Part shown: positions 1-11,397 of the stretch, piece after piece
Numbering within the stretch: the first letter of the stretch is position 1
Layout: each line of letters starts with the position of its first letter
Origin: Euclidia mi
Lineage: Eukaryota > Arthropoda > Insecta > Lepidoptera > Erebidae
Length of the DNA stretch: 64,000 nt
Reading direction: 5' to 3'
Assembly: GCA_944739405.2 (NCBI GenBank)
Contig: OX123196.2
Coordinates: 71,013,688 to 71,077,687, forward strand
Notes under the pieces: generated by a model
Seen by the model: only the letters and a program-made list of their open reading frames with translations
Told to the model about the DNA's origin: nothing
The model's database searches: none
Position numbers and translations under genes: made by a program

Positions 1-516
1 TAGACACAGGAAGTAAACCATCGAACCTATAAAACTATTCGATAATTCCACTACCATCAAAAACCGATAAAATACCGAATATGTAAAATACGACTTAAGA
101 CCTCACTAGTGTACCATCCGATTTACTTCTACGCGAGAAAAGGATAGCGATAATTTTGTATAGCGCTGTCCCGCTCGCGCATCGGAAAATTCTTTATTAG
201 TGTTGGGCACGTTCAGTGTTATCGAAACCATATAAACATTTTTACGATTATTTTATTACAGATGTAGGCATAAAATTCGTGTGATACATTTGAAGATGGC
301 TATTTTATTTTTATTGTAATCGTTTTGTTCTATATTACGTTAAATTGGTGTAATAATAACGAATATATTATGCATTATAATTTTATAATCTAGATTGAAT
401 TGCTATGTGTGGTAAATGGGTTTTGAGAGAGTTTGGAATGGCACAACTATGAATATATTTAGAAGCTGTGGCTTTGTATAGAAGAATTATTCAGAATTAA
501 AGTATTGTGTGTGACT
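1..516. other. gene-free AT-rich stretch
   Basis: I see no exon, RNA gene or recognisable repeat here. The short open frames are no longer than expected by chance. Confidence 0.5.
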
Positions 517-755
517 GTGTGGTGACGGATTAAGAATACGAAATGTCACCACCCCATATTATCCCATGGGTGTCGTAAGAACCGACAGAGGGAGTATATT
601 ATGCAAAGAACAGCACTGTAAGAGAAGGAAAACTTGATACAAACCCTATACCAACCCGTTTGGCCAGCGTGGTATAGTAGGCAAATTCCTCCTTTCAAAG
701 GAGAGGCCTAGTCCAGCAGTGGACTGTTAAAGGCTGATGATGAATGATGACCTTT
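517..755 (+). repeat. interspersed repeat family A, copy 1
   Basis: This copy starts at GTGTGGTGACGGATTAAGAA, passes through a CCCATGGGTGTCGTAAGA block, and ends in CAGCAGTGGACTGTTAAAGG followed by a (GATGAT) tail. Near-identical copies lie at 4308-4545 (+), 11548-11795 (-) and 47845-48068 (+). The simple-sequence tail suggests a retroposed SINE-like element. I cannot give a library name. Confidence 0.85.
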
Positions 756-2540
756 TAGAAGAATATCGACGTACACAAGTAGCAGCACTCGTGTCTATTA
801 AAGAATTTCCTTCTGTTAGTGATATAAATTATTGTATTAATATAATACCTATATAGAGGCTCAATATATAATGTACATATTCAAGCATCCACAATTATAG
901 GTTTATAAAATACACAACTGGTTACAGCTTAATGCTGGTATTTTTGTCATTCGTTTTTTTTATAGAATGGCTTCAATCACACATCTTAAATAGAAATACA
1001 ATTTTGACGGCTAAACCGCTGAACACATTTTGATGAAATTTTGCATGGAGGTAGTTGATGAACAGGGATACTTAGAGAATCAGAGGCCCTCGGGCTCCAA
1101 GGCACAGCACTAGATTGATGATGATAGTTGAAAACCTGACATCACAAATATCCATGTAACGTGCGGACGAATCCGCGAGGATTTACATGTTTTCATCATG
1201 AGCATATCAGCCTATAGTCGTCCACTGTTGGTCTTTGGACATAGTAACTTCCCAAGACTCTCCCCGCAGACCGATCTCGCCACCCACATCCAACCAAAAT
1301 ACAATCGTTGTAAAAAGTCTTCCAATCGAGAACAGTAGTAATGTTTACAGCCATTAAACCAGTAGGCATAAAAACAAACAACGAACATTAATTAACGTTA
1401 ACAATAAACCGTGTGCCGAACAATTACATTTAATGTTAACAATAAATTCCTCTGTTTATGGACGCATATAACTGCGGCTAGTTTGCATTAATTTGTGACT
1501 CCTGTATAGATTAAGGCATTGGATTTACCATTGAGAATTATTGTGAGTACGATTACCGATAATTACTAGATAGATATTGTTGAAATATGGACCAATTTTG
1601 CTATAAGCTAACATAATTATGTTAAAAGGTAAATCAGTATTAAGTTGCATAATAATTACGTACGTCGGCATAAAATTGTATAATCATTATGTACTTTGGT
1701 ATATTGCACCCAAATAAACAAAATATATAATTTAGATCAATACTCAGTGTGCGCGTAAAGCAATTATGAGTCCATAGTAAGATTATATTATTGAGAAAAT
1801 CTACATAAGTATTTAAATGATAACCATTTATGTACCTACTTTCCAGAAGAAGCAAATTTGACGCCAAATTAAGGACTACTGTTATTTAATTTTACTAAAA
1901 GAAGATGGATGCCTGAATTTTTTTGCAATAACAATTAAATGGATCACTACATATTATAAAACTAAAGTCTGTCTTCTGTCTGTCGGTCCCTATGTATGCT
2001 TAAATTTTAAAAACTACGCAACAGATTTTAATGCGGTTTATTTTTAATACATACCTATATTGATTTAAGAGGAAGGTTTATACGTATCATTGAGGCGGGC
2101 GAAGCCGCTGGCGACGTCTTACTTACGGCTAGACTGTATAAAAACTACGTCGACTTATATAAAACTTTGAAGTAACATAGATTATTCATCAGAATAGGCC
2201 ATAATCAGACGAGCGGATCCTCTAGAGTTTAATTTGTTTATAGATTTCTTACAATATTGGCCATTTTGGCACAATAAGGATAACCCCAGTTTCTATTAAA
2301 AGTCCGAATTAGAGCTATTAGACTAGCGATTCTTTAGCTTTTAAGAAGCTCTGCTAAACCAACCTAATTGTCATCAACCCATAGATCACTAAAACACAAG
2401 CGATATCAATCTAGATGTACTAGTTCTAAATCCTTTTCCCATACGCCACGTATCCTGCGCTAATTGCGCTTCGCATCGCAATCACGTTAAGTGCGCACTC
2501 ACGATTGCGCTAGCAATTAAATCTGTTAACGATACTAGCT
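756..2540. other. gene-free stretch
   Basis: Nothing supportable as a gene is seen. There are fragments of low-complexity AT sequence and a short decayed repeat near 1940-2180 whose wording resembles the Helitron-like scraps elsewhere in the window. Confidence 0.4.
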
Positions 2541-2667
2541 GTTATTGCTTGAGTTGATTTGATTCTATCATGTAGATGGTAATTATAATATGTTTCAACA
2601 CCTCTGTTATGTTGTTTGGTCTTGTTAATGGTTGTCGGGAAAGCATCATGTTTGAAGAGCAGATGTT

Positions 2668-2745
2668 GGTACAATGGACTAAATAGCGTAGTGGTAAAAC
2701 GCTGTTACGCTGAAGGTCTTGGGTTCGATTCCCGCTCAAGTCAAA
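2668..2745 (+). repeat. tRNA-derived SINE head
   Basis: A GCGTAGTGGTAAAACGC segment followed by a B-box-like GGTTCGATTCCCGC and then CTCAAGTCAAA. The same layout recurs at 13025-13110 (+) and 24567-24645 (-). It is a tRNA-like pol III promoter, but it lacks a closed acceptor stem, so I call it a SINE head and not a tRNA gene. Confidence 0.6.
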
Positions 2746-3114
2746 GATTAGTGTTCATAAATGTTTGTCTTGGTTGAAGACTTCAGACCCTGGCATGATA
2801 ATTATCATAGGACTTACCATTCCGATCAAAATTAGCATTTTCTAAATCGGTCCAGACTCCAGACTCCAGTCGTCTTTGAGTAACTAATCGGGCAACATAG
2901 GTACAAGTAGAAAGAATAATGAAATTAAGAGAATCAGTGTAATTTTTTTAAAGACCTATTTATAGAAACGCCCCATGTGTATGGCTGAAATATAAAATCG
3001 TGAAGTGTTTTACACAATAAATCTACCTTCCGATATTCCTAGTACTATAACCTGTACTCTTCCTAGTTTTGGCATAAAGTGGCTACGAAATACAGACATA
3101 CAGATATGGCGAAT

Positions 3115-3162
3115 CTATAGGGGTTCCGTTTTTGCCATTTTTGGCTAGGGAACCCTAAAAAT
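3115..3162 (+). repeat. short GGGTTCCGT...AGGGAACCC repeat end
   Basis: GGGGTTCCGTTTTTGCCATT followed within 40 bases by AGGGAACCCTAAAA. It resembles the ends of the larger GGTTCCGTACC repeat at 23470-23990 and is probably a fragment of a common lepidopteran repeat. Confidence 0.4.
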
Positions 3163-3647
3163 ACCTAATGGCGATGAATTGAGAGCCATTTACGAAGTCG
3201 GTATAATAGGTAGTTAATACAACAGTTAATAGTACAGACCACACATCTGGCGCGGTAAGCGCATACCGCCACGTCACTCACATGATCGCGCTCATTACCG
3301 GAGGTGGTAATTACTGACTGAACCAGGTCACCGCTGACCGACGTTGGGTAATACAAACAAACGCGTTTATTATGATTTGTACGGTCTGTTTGGTAGTTTT
3401 TGTGGGTGCATCGTAAAAGTCGGAGTTCCGATGTTGTACTCGTATGGTTCCGTGGTTAACTTTATGTCTACGGCTTATCTGAGGGCCTAAGTTCGATTGC
3501 TGGGTGTTATCATTGACTTTTAGCTAATTTATTAGTGGAAATACGATATTTAGAAATGGGCGGTTTATTTTATGACAGTGAAAAATATTTTGCGGAAATT
3601 AACTACGGTATATATGCATTACGCTTATCTTATACCTACTAATATAT

Positions 3648-3850
3648 AAAGCTGAAGAGTTTGTTTGATTGTTTCGTTGAACGCGCTAATCTCAGGAAGT
3701 ACCGGTCCGATTTGAAAAATTCTTTCAGTGTTAGATAGGTGATTTATCGAGGAAGGTTATAGGCTATATGACATCACTGGCTATAGGAGCTAGGAGCGGA
3801 GCAGTAGCCTTAAATAACGCGGGTGTAACCGCGGGCATCATATATGTAGT
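3648..3850 (-). mobile_element. Helitron-like non-autonomous fragment
   Basis: It contains ATATATAAAGCTGAAGAG, an AACGCGCTAATCTCAGGAA block, a CCGGTCCGATTTGAAA block, and ends AACGCGGGTGTAACCGCGGG. The same blocks in the same order are at 24232-24405 and 48414-48560, and inverted at 14970-15177. The GC hairpin close to one end and the absence of terminal inverted repeats fit the Helitron-like repeats common in Lepidoptera. Family assignment is inference. Confidence 0.6.
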
Positions 3851-4307
3851 CCACTATATTTTTAAGGCTCTAGGCTATTTTATTAGGAGGCTAGCAGTTT
3901 TATAAGTCTATGGAACTAAAGCTTCATATACCTACCTACGTACCTGAAAATGTCTAAAGGTTAATTCCAAAGAAAACCAGATAAGTTATACCTATTATTT
4001 ATTATTGTTAGCAGTTGGATGGCACGAGATTTCGCCGTTGGAATCGGACACACCGCGCTTATCTAAAACTATCCGCTTCGTATTACTAAAACAGAGAAAG
4101 TAGTTTGTTTATCATCTATCTACTCTATAATTAGGGTTGGTACACTTACTAAAATTAGTTTCAAGAACTACCAGACTAATATTCATGTCTCAATTGCGTA
4201 ATTATTTAAAAATACCTGTACCCACACTTAATATTATTTGGAAAACGCGCCAATCGCAGAAACTACTAGTTCGATTTAAATATTTTTTGTTGTATTGGAT
4301 AATTGTC

Positions 4308-4545
4308 CGTGTGGTGACGGAATAAGAATACGGAATGTCACCACCCCATATCATCCCATGGCTGTCGTAAGAGCCGACAGAGCGAGCATATTATGCAAAG
4401 AACAGCACTGTAAGAGAAGGAAAACTTGATACAAACCCTATACCACCCCGTTTGGCCAGCGTGGTATAGTAGGCCAATTCCTTCTTTCAAAGGAGAGGCC
4501 TAGTCCAGCAGTGGACTGTTAAGGGCTGATGATGATGGATAATGC
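4308..4545 (+). repeat. interspersed repeat family A, copy 2
   Basis: Full-length copy of the repeat at 517-755, with only scattered substitutions and the same (GATGAT) tail. Confidence 0.85.
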
Positions 4546-5080
4546 ATTTATTGAGAACGGGTCCAGGCTAACATCACGCTAAGAGCCCCGGGAGATGAGC
4601 AGTAGCCATAAGCAGCCAGAAGGACAGTTGAAGAAGAGTCATGCCGTGTGGGCATCTAAGCCACTACCTACACCACGCGTAAAGTGGCTACTATTAGAAA
4701 CAAACAAAGTGGTGCATATCCCGAAAGACAGTTTAAAACCAATTATATTAATCTGATTCCGACAGCCCTACTCAAAATGCCTAGCCCGATTGATATAAAA
4801 CCTACATAAAGGATAGCTAATAGCCTCCGAGTCCAAACAACGCGATTAGTGTCAGACACCAGTGCCCATTAGCTCTAGAGCTAGACTTAGACACAAATAC
4901 CTAAGACCTAGGTACTAAGTTAAATACCTGGGCTACGAGAAACTAGAGATAATTTTCTAAAAGTAACTAGTTCGTTAAGTAGTTTAATTGCTAGATTAAG
5001 TTAATTTGTGGAATAGTTTTTGCTTCAGGCTTCGCTTGCGTAGGACAGGGGCGAGGTAAGTTTGTTACATTATTTACTGA
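4546..5080. other. gene-free stretch
   Basis: No exon or identifiable element. The stretch 4556-4690 is GC-richer than its surroundings and may be a decayed repeat. Confidence 0.35.
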
Positions 5081-5081
5081 A

Positions 5082-5262
5082 CTAGCTGTTTCACGCGGTT
5101 TCACCCGCGTCCTGAGGGAACTGCTTCGCGTACCCGGTTAATTTAGCCCAAGTTACTCCTTGCTACACCAGCTATATGCAAGTGAACGTCCCGTCAAAAT
5201 CGGTCCAGTTCCAGAGATTAGCGAGAACAAACAGACAGACAGACATACCAACAGACAGACAG
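5082..5262 (+). mobile_element. Helitron-like repeat family 2, fragment
   Basis: ACTAGCTGTTTCACGCGGTT, then CGTCCTGAGGGAACTGCTTC, then CGGTCCAGTTCCAGAGATTA and a (CAGA)n stretch. The copy at 7001-7245 shares the first two blocks and the CGGTCCAGTAGTTTT block. Confidence 0.5.
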
Positions 5263-5798
5263 ACAAAAATTGTAAAAAAGACAGTTCGGTATATGTACTG
5301 TGTATACATCAATATGCATGAAGTAAAAAGCGGTTATTTTAATATTACAAACAGACACTCCAATTTTATTTATGTGTATATAGATTACCTACTTGAAATG
5401 TACGACTTGTTTGATAAAAGAGAAGGTACTATGTACTATTAACCGACTAGCTTCTGCCCTCCGGTTCGCCCGTGTGGGGTCCGTTTTTGCGACAAAAGCT
5501 AGCCCGTTATAATCTGATTGAATTATATTTGCTATAAGTATTACTGTAAAGATGTATCAAAAGCCGTTTAGTTGTTTTTGCGTTTAAGAGTAACCGACAT
5601 TCATACATGGTGGATGTATGAATTTCAGTTAATTATGCACCCATCAAATAATAATAAGTAGGTACTTTTGCCAATTAAATTTTACGTATAACTTTGACAT
5701 AAACCTTCTAACAAAAGCGGCTAAAACACTTCAGTTCTCATTAGTTTTATTTATTCATTAATCGTATACCAACTAATTCAAAAGGGCATCCATCATAA

Positions 5799-5832
5799 AT
5801 AAAATATTATGCCAATTGGCATAATATTTTAT
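5799..5832. repeat. 34-bp perfect palindrome
   Basis: Both halves are 17 bases, centred on GCCAATTGGC, and fully self-complementary with no loop. It is AT-rich apart from its centre. Confidence 0.9.
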
Positions 5833-6164
5833 CTGTGCTCGCAATTTATGGCCCGCGTCGAATGTTTCGATCGAGATCAATCTGCAGTCATTAATATTAA
5901 ACTTTATGGTAACACATTAATTGAAACATTCAATAACATTGTGAATTAAGTTATTTGTGGCGAGCTGGCTTTTGCCTGCGACTTCGCCCGCATAACATGT
6001 CAATATTAGGTATATTATTACTTATTTTTATTTCTTTTCTAATGAACAATGAATAATGGGTGTATAGGGTTCCCACCAAGAACTTAGGGTCCCGCGCCAA
6101 CCTCACCTGCAAGTCCTGCACCTGCCGATCAACGGACGAGGCGACGGCTAACAAAATATCCCGA

Positions 6165-6285
6165 TAAGCGGCAATAGCCTCGCCACCTATTACGTGGGAT
6201 CAAAACACTCACTGGCGAAAAGTGGGCGTTTAATACGCCTCTGCCTACCCCTTCGGAGAAACAGGCGTGAGTCTATGTATGTATG
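6165..6285 (+). mobile_element. SINE (family B) 3' fragment
   Basis: The 3' portion of the SINE, seen more completely at 10945-11215. It has a degenerate TATTACGTGGGA block, TGGCGAAAAGTGGGCG, TCTGCCTACCCCTTCGGAGA, and a (TATG)n tail. Confidence 0.7.
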
Positions 6286-6454
6286 TTCTAATGAATTAAA
6301 TACTGCACTGGAAATAAGAGAGAAACTTTTATCCAGCAGTGGACTGTGGTAGACTGATTATAACTGCGAATAATATCACCCCAAAGGGATGTAATTTTCT
6401 AACATGCCTTGTGGGAATGATTTTCTTAAATTCTGGAATGTTTTTTTTTATAGT

Positions 6455-6695
6455 CTTACGCCTTTTATCCCCGAAGGGGTAGGCAGAGGTGTAATATTAC
6501 ATCCACATTTCGCCATGAATTTTTAGTCCCACGTAATAGGGGGCGAGCCCGTTACCGTTACCGGGCACATCACCAGACTCCGTGCTGCTACTGAGAATTC
6601 GGAAAACCCAGTAACACTTTTGCCCGACCCGGGAATCGAACCCGGGACCTCCGATCAGCAGTTGCATACGCTATCCACTGGACCACAGAGGCAGT
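6455..6695 (-). mobile_element. SINE (family B), near-complete copy
   Basis: Read on the minus strand, a tRNA-like head (TGGTCCAGTGGATAGCG then a B box GGTTCGATTCCCGG) is followed by TACTGGGTTTTCCGAATTCT, CTCAGTAGCAGCACGGAGTC and a 3' block CTGCCTACCCCTTCGGGGAT. The head makes it a tRNA-derived SINE. Confidence 0.8.
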
Positions 6696-7000
6696 CTATC
6701 TGGAATGATCATAGAAAAATTGTCAAGGAGCCGGGTAGGCTATTAGATATTTCTCATATTTCCATCAGATCACAATCGGTTAGCGTTTTAACCTGAACAG
6801 TAACAGACAAACAGCCTTTTGCATTAATAATATTAGTATGCACAGTATTTTTACTAGCGATCACTTTGATATCGCAAATGATTGAGATATAACTTTGAAA
6901 TGGTCGTCAGAATATAACCGCAGAAATATTCATACAGAATTTATTAAACTTTTTATGAAATTGCTAGAAAATGCCCGTAGATAGCTACGGCACATTATTT

Positions 7001-7245
7001 TTAACTAGCCGTTTTCCGTGGTTTCACTTGCGTCCTGAGGGAACTACTTCGCGTACCCGAAAAACCCAAATATCTTACAGACCTCTATTTTTTCTAAAAT
7101 AAAATATAACCTATGTTACTCGCACATAATGTAGCTTTCTAATGGTGAAAGAATTTTTAAAATCGGTCCAGTAGTTTTTGAGTTTATCCATTACAAATAA
7201 ACAAACAAAAATACAAATTTGTCCTCTTTATAATATTAGTGAAGA
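7001..7245 (+). mobile_element. Helitron-like repeat family 2
   Basis: Starts ACTAGCCGTTTTCCGTGG, has CGTCCTGAGGGAACTACTTC and an internal AATCGGTCCAGTAGTTTTTG block, and ends near CTTTATAATATTAGTG. Ends of the CTAG/ATATTAGT kind and the lack of terminal inverted repeats suggest a Helitron-like element. Confidence 0.55.
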
Positions 7246-8328
7246 TGAAACATTTCTTCCCGATCCCGTGAGATTTTGAGAAAGCCTTTTGACTGTTGCC
7301 AAATTTTAGTTTCTGCCGTCCAATAGTTTTGGCTGTGCTTTATCTGTCAGTCAGTCAGTAAATAAACAATTTGATATATACAGGTGATTACCTACTGTTA
7401 TTTAATAGAAACCTGCTACAATCATAAACCGAGCTAAGATTTATGAAGCTCTGATTTTAGCACATTTCAGCAGATTATTTTTAAATGCCTCTCATAAATG
7501 TTTATGTAACATTAAGACAATCTTGAGAACAGAAAGTCCAAAAAAATTATGCATTAAGGGGCCTACACGAGCTAAATGCAAGTTTTATACTTAATGCTTT
7601 AAAGTAAGTATATGATTCAATGCAGTTAACACAATCAGAAAAATATATAATATTCTTCAGGATATAATCTAGTTAAGTAGTGTGTTGAAAACATAATACA
7701 ACTAAGTTTAATCGATAGAAAAAAATCACAAAGATACCTCTAAAATAATATTTTAACGAATAAAAACCATATTAAAATACATACAATCACTCTGATTTTT
7801 TGGCAAATTATTCAACAAGCAACATACTAACGAAATACTGTTTTATTTTTTTAATCCAATCAATACATTTTCTGTAATTAATTTATTTTATGGTTTGTAA
7901 AGAGTTCTGAACGTCCCGTCGTCGTCGCGCTTCTCTTTCTTATGTATACAATCCGACAGGGACAGCGAAATAGCTCTTGCTAAGTACTCTTGCGATTAAA
8001 ATCGATGTCGCACACAAATTATTCGGAATGTCAACCATGCAACTTGAAATCGTGTCTTAATGCGACATTATTTTAAATAGCAATCTCATCATAACAATAG
8101 TTTTATTACAATCGAAATATTATATGACATTCTGCCTTAAACCGTGGGAACTCTATTCTGTTAAGATAAACTGACTCATATCCTGGAAGCTTTAGGGCAT
8201 AAAACGACTTGTTTCTGGTTAGTCCACCTGCATTTAGATGCTGGCTTTGTTTCAGTGTTAATGATATAACAGACCATTGTTCAATTTGTGTATTGAATTT
8301 CTAACGTGGTTATTCTACTAAATGTCTT
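7246..8328. other. gene-free stretch
   Basis: 7259-7370 is a decayed copy of the repeat family seen at 14621-14828 (a TCAGTCAGTCAGTAA motif is still visible). The rest is AT-rich and without recognisable features. Confidence 0.4.
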
Positions 8329-8757
8329 TTGTGGGAAATATCTACATCTCTGATAAATATGCCAAATTTATCCCATCTTCCTGGCACAGCGGGTTGTGCG
8401 GGCGCTGCTGCTGCTACAGCGGAGACCCTCAAACAGCGCAAATATGTAAATCTAATAGGAGATTATGTATATGAGCCGTTTGGGGTCGAAACATTGAGGC
8501 TATGGGGTCCAAGTGCGAGGTCACTTTTTAGAGTTCTCGCAAAGAGACTCATAGACGCCTTGGGTGACCAGAGGGCTGGCACGTATTTGGCTCAAAAGAT
8601 AAGTATAGCCATTCAACAAGATAATGCTGCCAGTCTTCTGAGCACGCTTCAAATTAACTGCGATGCGTATGAGTTTCATGACGCCTTCAAAATTTTAATT
8701 TTTAAGCTTTCTACCCATAGGTATATTGTATTGAACTGTGTTCCGGCCAACAACTAG
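8329..8757 (+). CDS. 142-residue ORF, probable transposon-derived C-terminal fragment
   Basis: This single uninterrupted frame encodes a soluble-looking protein. Its middle reads roughly LKQRKYVNLIGDYVYEPFGV, then ETLRLWGPSARSLF, a GDQRAGTYLAQKISIAIQ segment and NAASLLSTL. From memory, this pattern resembles the conserved C-terminal tail of reverse-transcriptase-related ORFs found in many invertebrate genomes. I cannot confirm this without a search. No catalytic motif is present. The start is arbitrary: homology-like sequence begins about 30 residues in, so the true open region is probably the 3' end of a decayed element. The frame is intact over the conserved part, which suggests either recent insertion or use as a host gene. 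There is no promoter or splice evidence. Confidence 0.45.
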   Translation: MWEISTSLINMPNLSHLPGTAGCAGAAAATAETLKQRKYVNLIGDYVYEPFGVETLRLWGPSARSLFRVLAKRLIDALGDQRAGTYLAQKISIAIQQDNAASLLSTLQINCDAYEFHDAFKILIFKLSTHRYIVLNCVPANN

Positions 8758-9750
8758 TTACATTTTGCAGACTAGACTTTGCCTGCGACCACAACCAAAT
8801 AGATGTCAGTTAGGGCGACAAAGGAAAACCAGTGTTATTTTTACGTATACCTAATAGCAATGTTATTGCAAAATGTCGTCAAATCCATTCAGTAGTTTTT
8901 GTGTCAAAATTAACATTCATCTCTCCATATCTACATTGTTACGAACTTTCGCATTTTCGTAGATGGATCCCAAGAAAAGTAAATTCTTAGATCGCAACCG
9001 AAAAAACGCTGCGATAATGTTGATTTGACATTTTAAGCCTCATACCTAATTATTCTGGCACCCCTTTCAAATCTAATTTTATTACTTAAAAAATCTTGTT
9101 GACAATAGGGAATATGCTTGATTTTTTTATTGTTGTTATCGTTTATTTATGTTAATATGATACTGTAAACAACAGCGATAGCATAGTGGAGATACCAGGC
9201 AGCGATAGCCTAGTGGAGATACCAACAGACTGCCATGCTTTAAACTAGTCTTTATACTGTACACTACGAGACTTTACCCGCTCCTCCACCCACTAGAAAT
9301 TATACACCTAAATCTTCCTCAGGAAGCACATTATCCATTGGTACAAACCGTACAAGAATCCGTTTCGCAGTTTTTGAGTTCGCGTTCGTACATACAGACA
9401 GGACGAAAAGGACTTGATTTTAAAATAAGTATAGGTACCTAGATCTCGACTACTCCACTTCCAATGCGCAGATATCACCACATTTTCCATCCACATCTCT
9501 GTTTACATCGGAACATAATAATTCTCATAATGTTATCTTAATAATAATGTTTACAAAGTGGATCGATACTGAGAGCTTTTAGCGAAATCCTTGCCGGCCA
9601 CTTTGTATGATCGCTCTGTTATCGCGAACTTCGGTAGTGGTCATTGTATGAAAAATATTAAGGTTTTGTCTGGCAGTATGTTAAAATATCTACATTGTCT
9701 TTAAAATTTGATGAATTTGCCGCTTCGTCGATTAAGACAATATTATAATT
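8758..9750. other. gene-free stretch with short repeat scraps
   Basis: At 9171-9232 a short segment (AGCGATAGCATAGTGGAGAT) is partly repeated in tandem. It resembles the tRNA-like SINE head at 20165-20250 on the other strand. Nothing else is recognisable. Confidence 0.4.
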
Positions 9751-9753
9751 TGC

Positions 9754-9945
9754 GTGATTATTGGATACATTCCCGATTGGAGACATCCTAAAAAAGGACA
9801 GGTTAGAAGTACCCTAAACAGAAGAGCATGCATGAGAAACTTGACGGGAGTGAATGAAGCAAGAAAGGTTTGTCAGGATCGTTGCAAATGGCGTTCCGTA
9901 GTCTCTGATGCCTACCCCTCCGGGAAACAGGCGTGAGTCTATGTA
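9754..9945 (+). pseudogene. 3' terminus of an RTE-like LINE
   Basis: The frame ending at 9936 reads ...ARKVCQDRCKWRSVVSDAYP, SGKQA, then stop. The CQDRxKWRSVV pattern is typical of the extreme C-terminus of many insect non-LTR reverse transcriptases. The last coding bases (GCCTACCCCTCCGGGAAACA) run into GGCGTGAGTCTATGTATGTA. This is the same 3' block as the family-B SINE, so this is probably the LINE whose machinery mobilises that SINE. A second copy of only the last 75 bases lies at 51258-51335. Confidence 0.6.
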
Positions 9946-10520
9946 TGTACAATTTGCGTGATTCACGGATTGTTATTCTGACTCTGGGTGATCTTAAAGT
10001 CCATTGGTTACATTTTTATATAGTGGGCGAATTGTCTTTTAAAGGAGAGAGAAAAGAAAAGTTTCTGACTTCCACGGATAATGAAAGCTTCTGGAATGAC
10101 GACTGTTTTTTTGTTGACAACAATAATAGTAAAAAGAGGAAGAAACAGAGATTTCTTAGTTTATTTATAAATAAACAGCATATGTATGTATAATAAAATA
10201 AAGTGTGATAAGCATTAAGCAATGTTTAATTAACAAATTTAATTACATCAAAATGATCTCAAGATTGGAATTTAAAAACACTCGTACAAAACCGCGAGTC
10301 GCATCTAGTTTGATAAAAAGCTTCTTCACGGCTCGTTCGAACATTAGTAGATAACGGCGTTTGCTGGCATTAACCGGGCATTATGCAGATAATCCAGTGA
10401 TTAAAATGGACAGACTCTTTAGCAAATTGGTTTCTGTTTAAAATATTTGGGCCGTGTGTGGGCAGTTGTTTGAAGTGGATTATTATAGCTTTTGATAAAT
10501 AAAAAAGTTGGTAGGTATAA
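9946..10520. other. gene-free stretch
   Basis: No supported feature. Open frames on both strands at 9933-10222 are low complexity (Lys/Ser-rich on one strand, Phe/Leu on the other) and are not convincing. Confidence 0.4.
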
Positions 10521-10521
10521 G

Positions 10522-10585
10522 TGGTTAGTGATCCTGACTAACTAGTTGTGTTGGTCCTAGGTTCGATTCCCACCCAAAACAAGAT
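10522..10585 (+). repeat. tRNA-like SINE head, decayed
   Basis: GTGGTTAGTGATCCTGACTA followed by a B-box-like AGGTTCGATTCCCACC and a CAAAACAAG run. It cannot form a full cloverleaf by eye. Confidence 0.4.
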
Positions 10586-10804
10586 TCTGTGTCACGAAAA
10601 ATTTTTGAAATGCCCAATCATATCATTATAGGTAAAACGGTTTGCAGTCCCAGCAGTGGACGAACTGTCGTCTGCGGGCTTCTAATTCGCGTCACAATAG
10701 CATTGTGAGTCGACCGGAATATCTGGCCTACTATTTCACGTTGGCTAGATGGATTGGTACAGGGTTTTACACAATTTCGTACTATTGTTTTTACGTAACT
10801 TTAA

Positions 10805-11218
10805 ACTTAATAATCCGTGTGGTTGACGGCATAGAATACAAGTGTCACCACCCCCTATCTTCCCGTGGGTGTCGTAAGAGGCGACTAAGGGATAACACGA
10901 TGCAAATACCATATTTGCTTAGAGACGGAAAACTCGACATCAAACCCTATACGACTGCCTCGTTGGTCTCGCGCCATAAATGTGCGCGTGGGATCGGGAG
11001 GTCCCGGGTTTCGATTCCTGGGTCGGGCAGTGTTATTGGGTTTTTCTTTCACGAAATTCTCAGTAGCAGCACGAAGTCTGGAAATGTGCCCGGTACGTCC
11101 ATAGGCTCGCCCCTTATTACGTGGGACTAAAGTATATCTGGCGTAAAGTGGGTGTAGAAATACACCTCTGCCTACCCCTTCGGGGATAAAAGGCGTGACG
11201 TTATGTATGTATGTAAAA
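10805..11218 (+). mobile_element. SINE (family B), full length with 5' extension
   Basis: Begins with a relative of family A (GTGTCACCACCCCCTATC...GTGTCGTAAGAGGCGACTAA). It then has a tRNA-like head (CTCGTTGGTCTCGCGCCATA; B box GGTTTCGATTCCTGG), a CTCAGTAGCAGCACGAAGTC core, TATTACGTGGGACTAAAG, CTGCCTACCCCTTCGGGGAT, and a GTTATGTATGTATGT tail. The copy at 17811-18133 matches it over most of its length. Confidence 0.85.
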
Positions 11219-11397
11219 AGCGGCAAAGGACCAGATTGATTTGTCGTCCATAGATATAAGCATCACCAGAGGACCCACAAGTCTTCGAGTAGTTTCCTGA
11301 GCGACCTCTTACGGCACCATTGAAATAAGATGAGGTCATTTTCACCACACATTCGTCACAGCACATACGTATAACGTTTATGTTTGTGTTGTTACAG

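Noticed and set aside
2215..2228. GGATCCTCTAGAGT, identical to part of a cloning-vector polylinker
   Set aside because: The match is only 14 bases and both flanks are ordinary AT-rich genomic sequence unrelated to vector.
9933..10222. Overlapping Lys-rich (+) and Phe/Leu-rich (-) ORFs
   Set aside because: Low-complexity composition on both strands with no conserved pattern.
10642..11226. Overlapping ORFs on both strands
   Set aside because: They coincide with family A-like and family-B SINE sequence. Similar frames recur at 17815-18018 and 12026-12384 wherever the SINE occurs.
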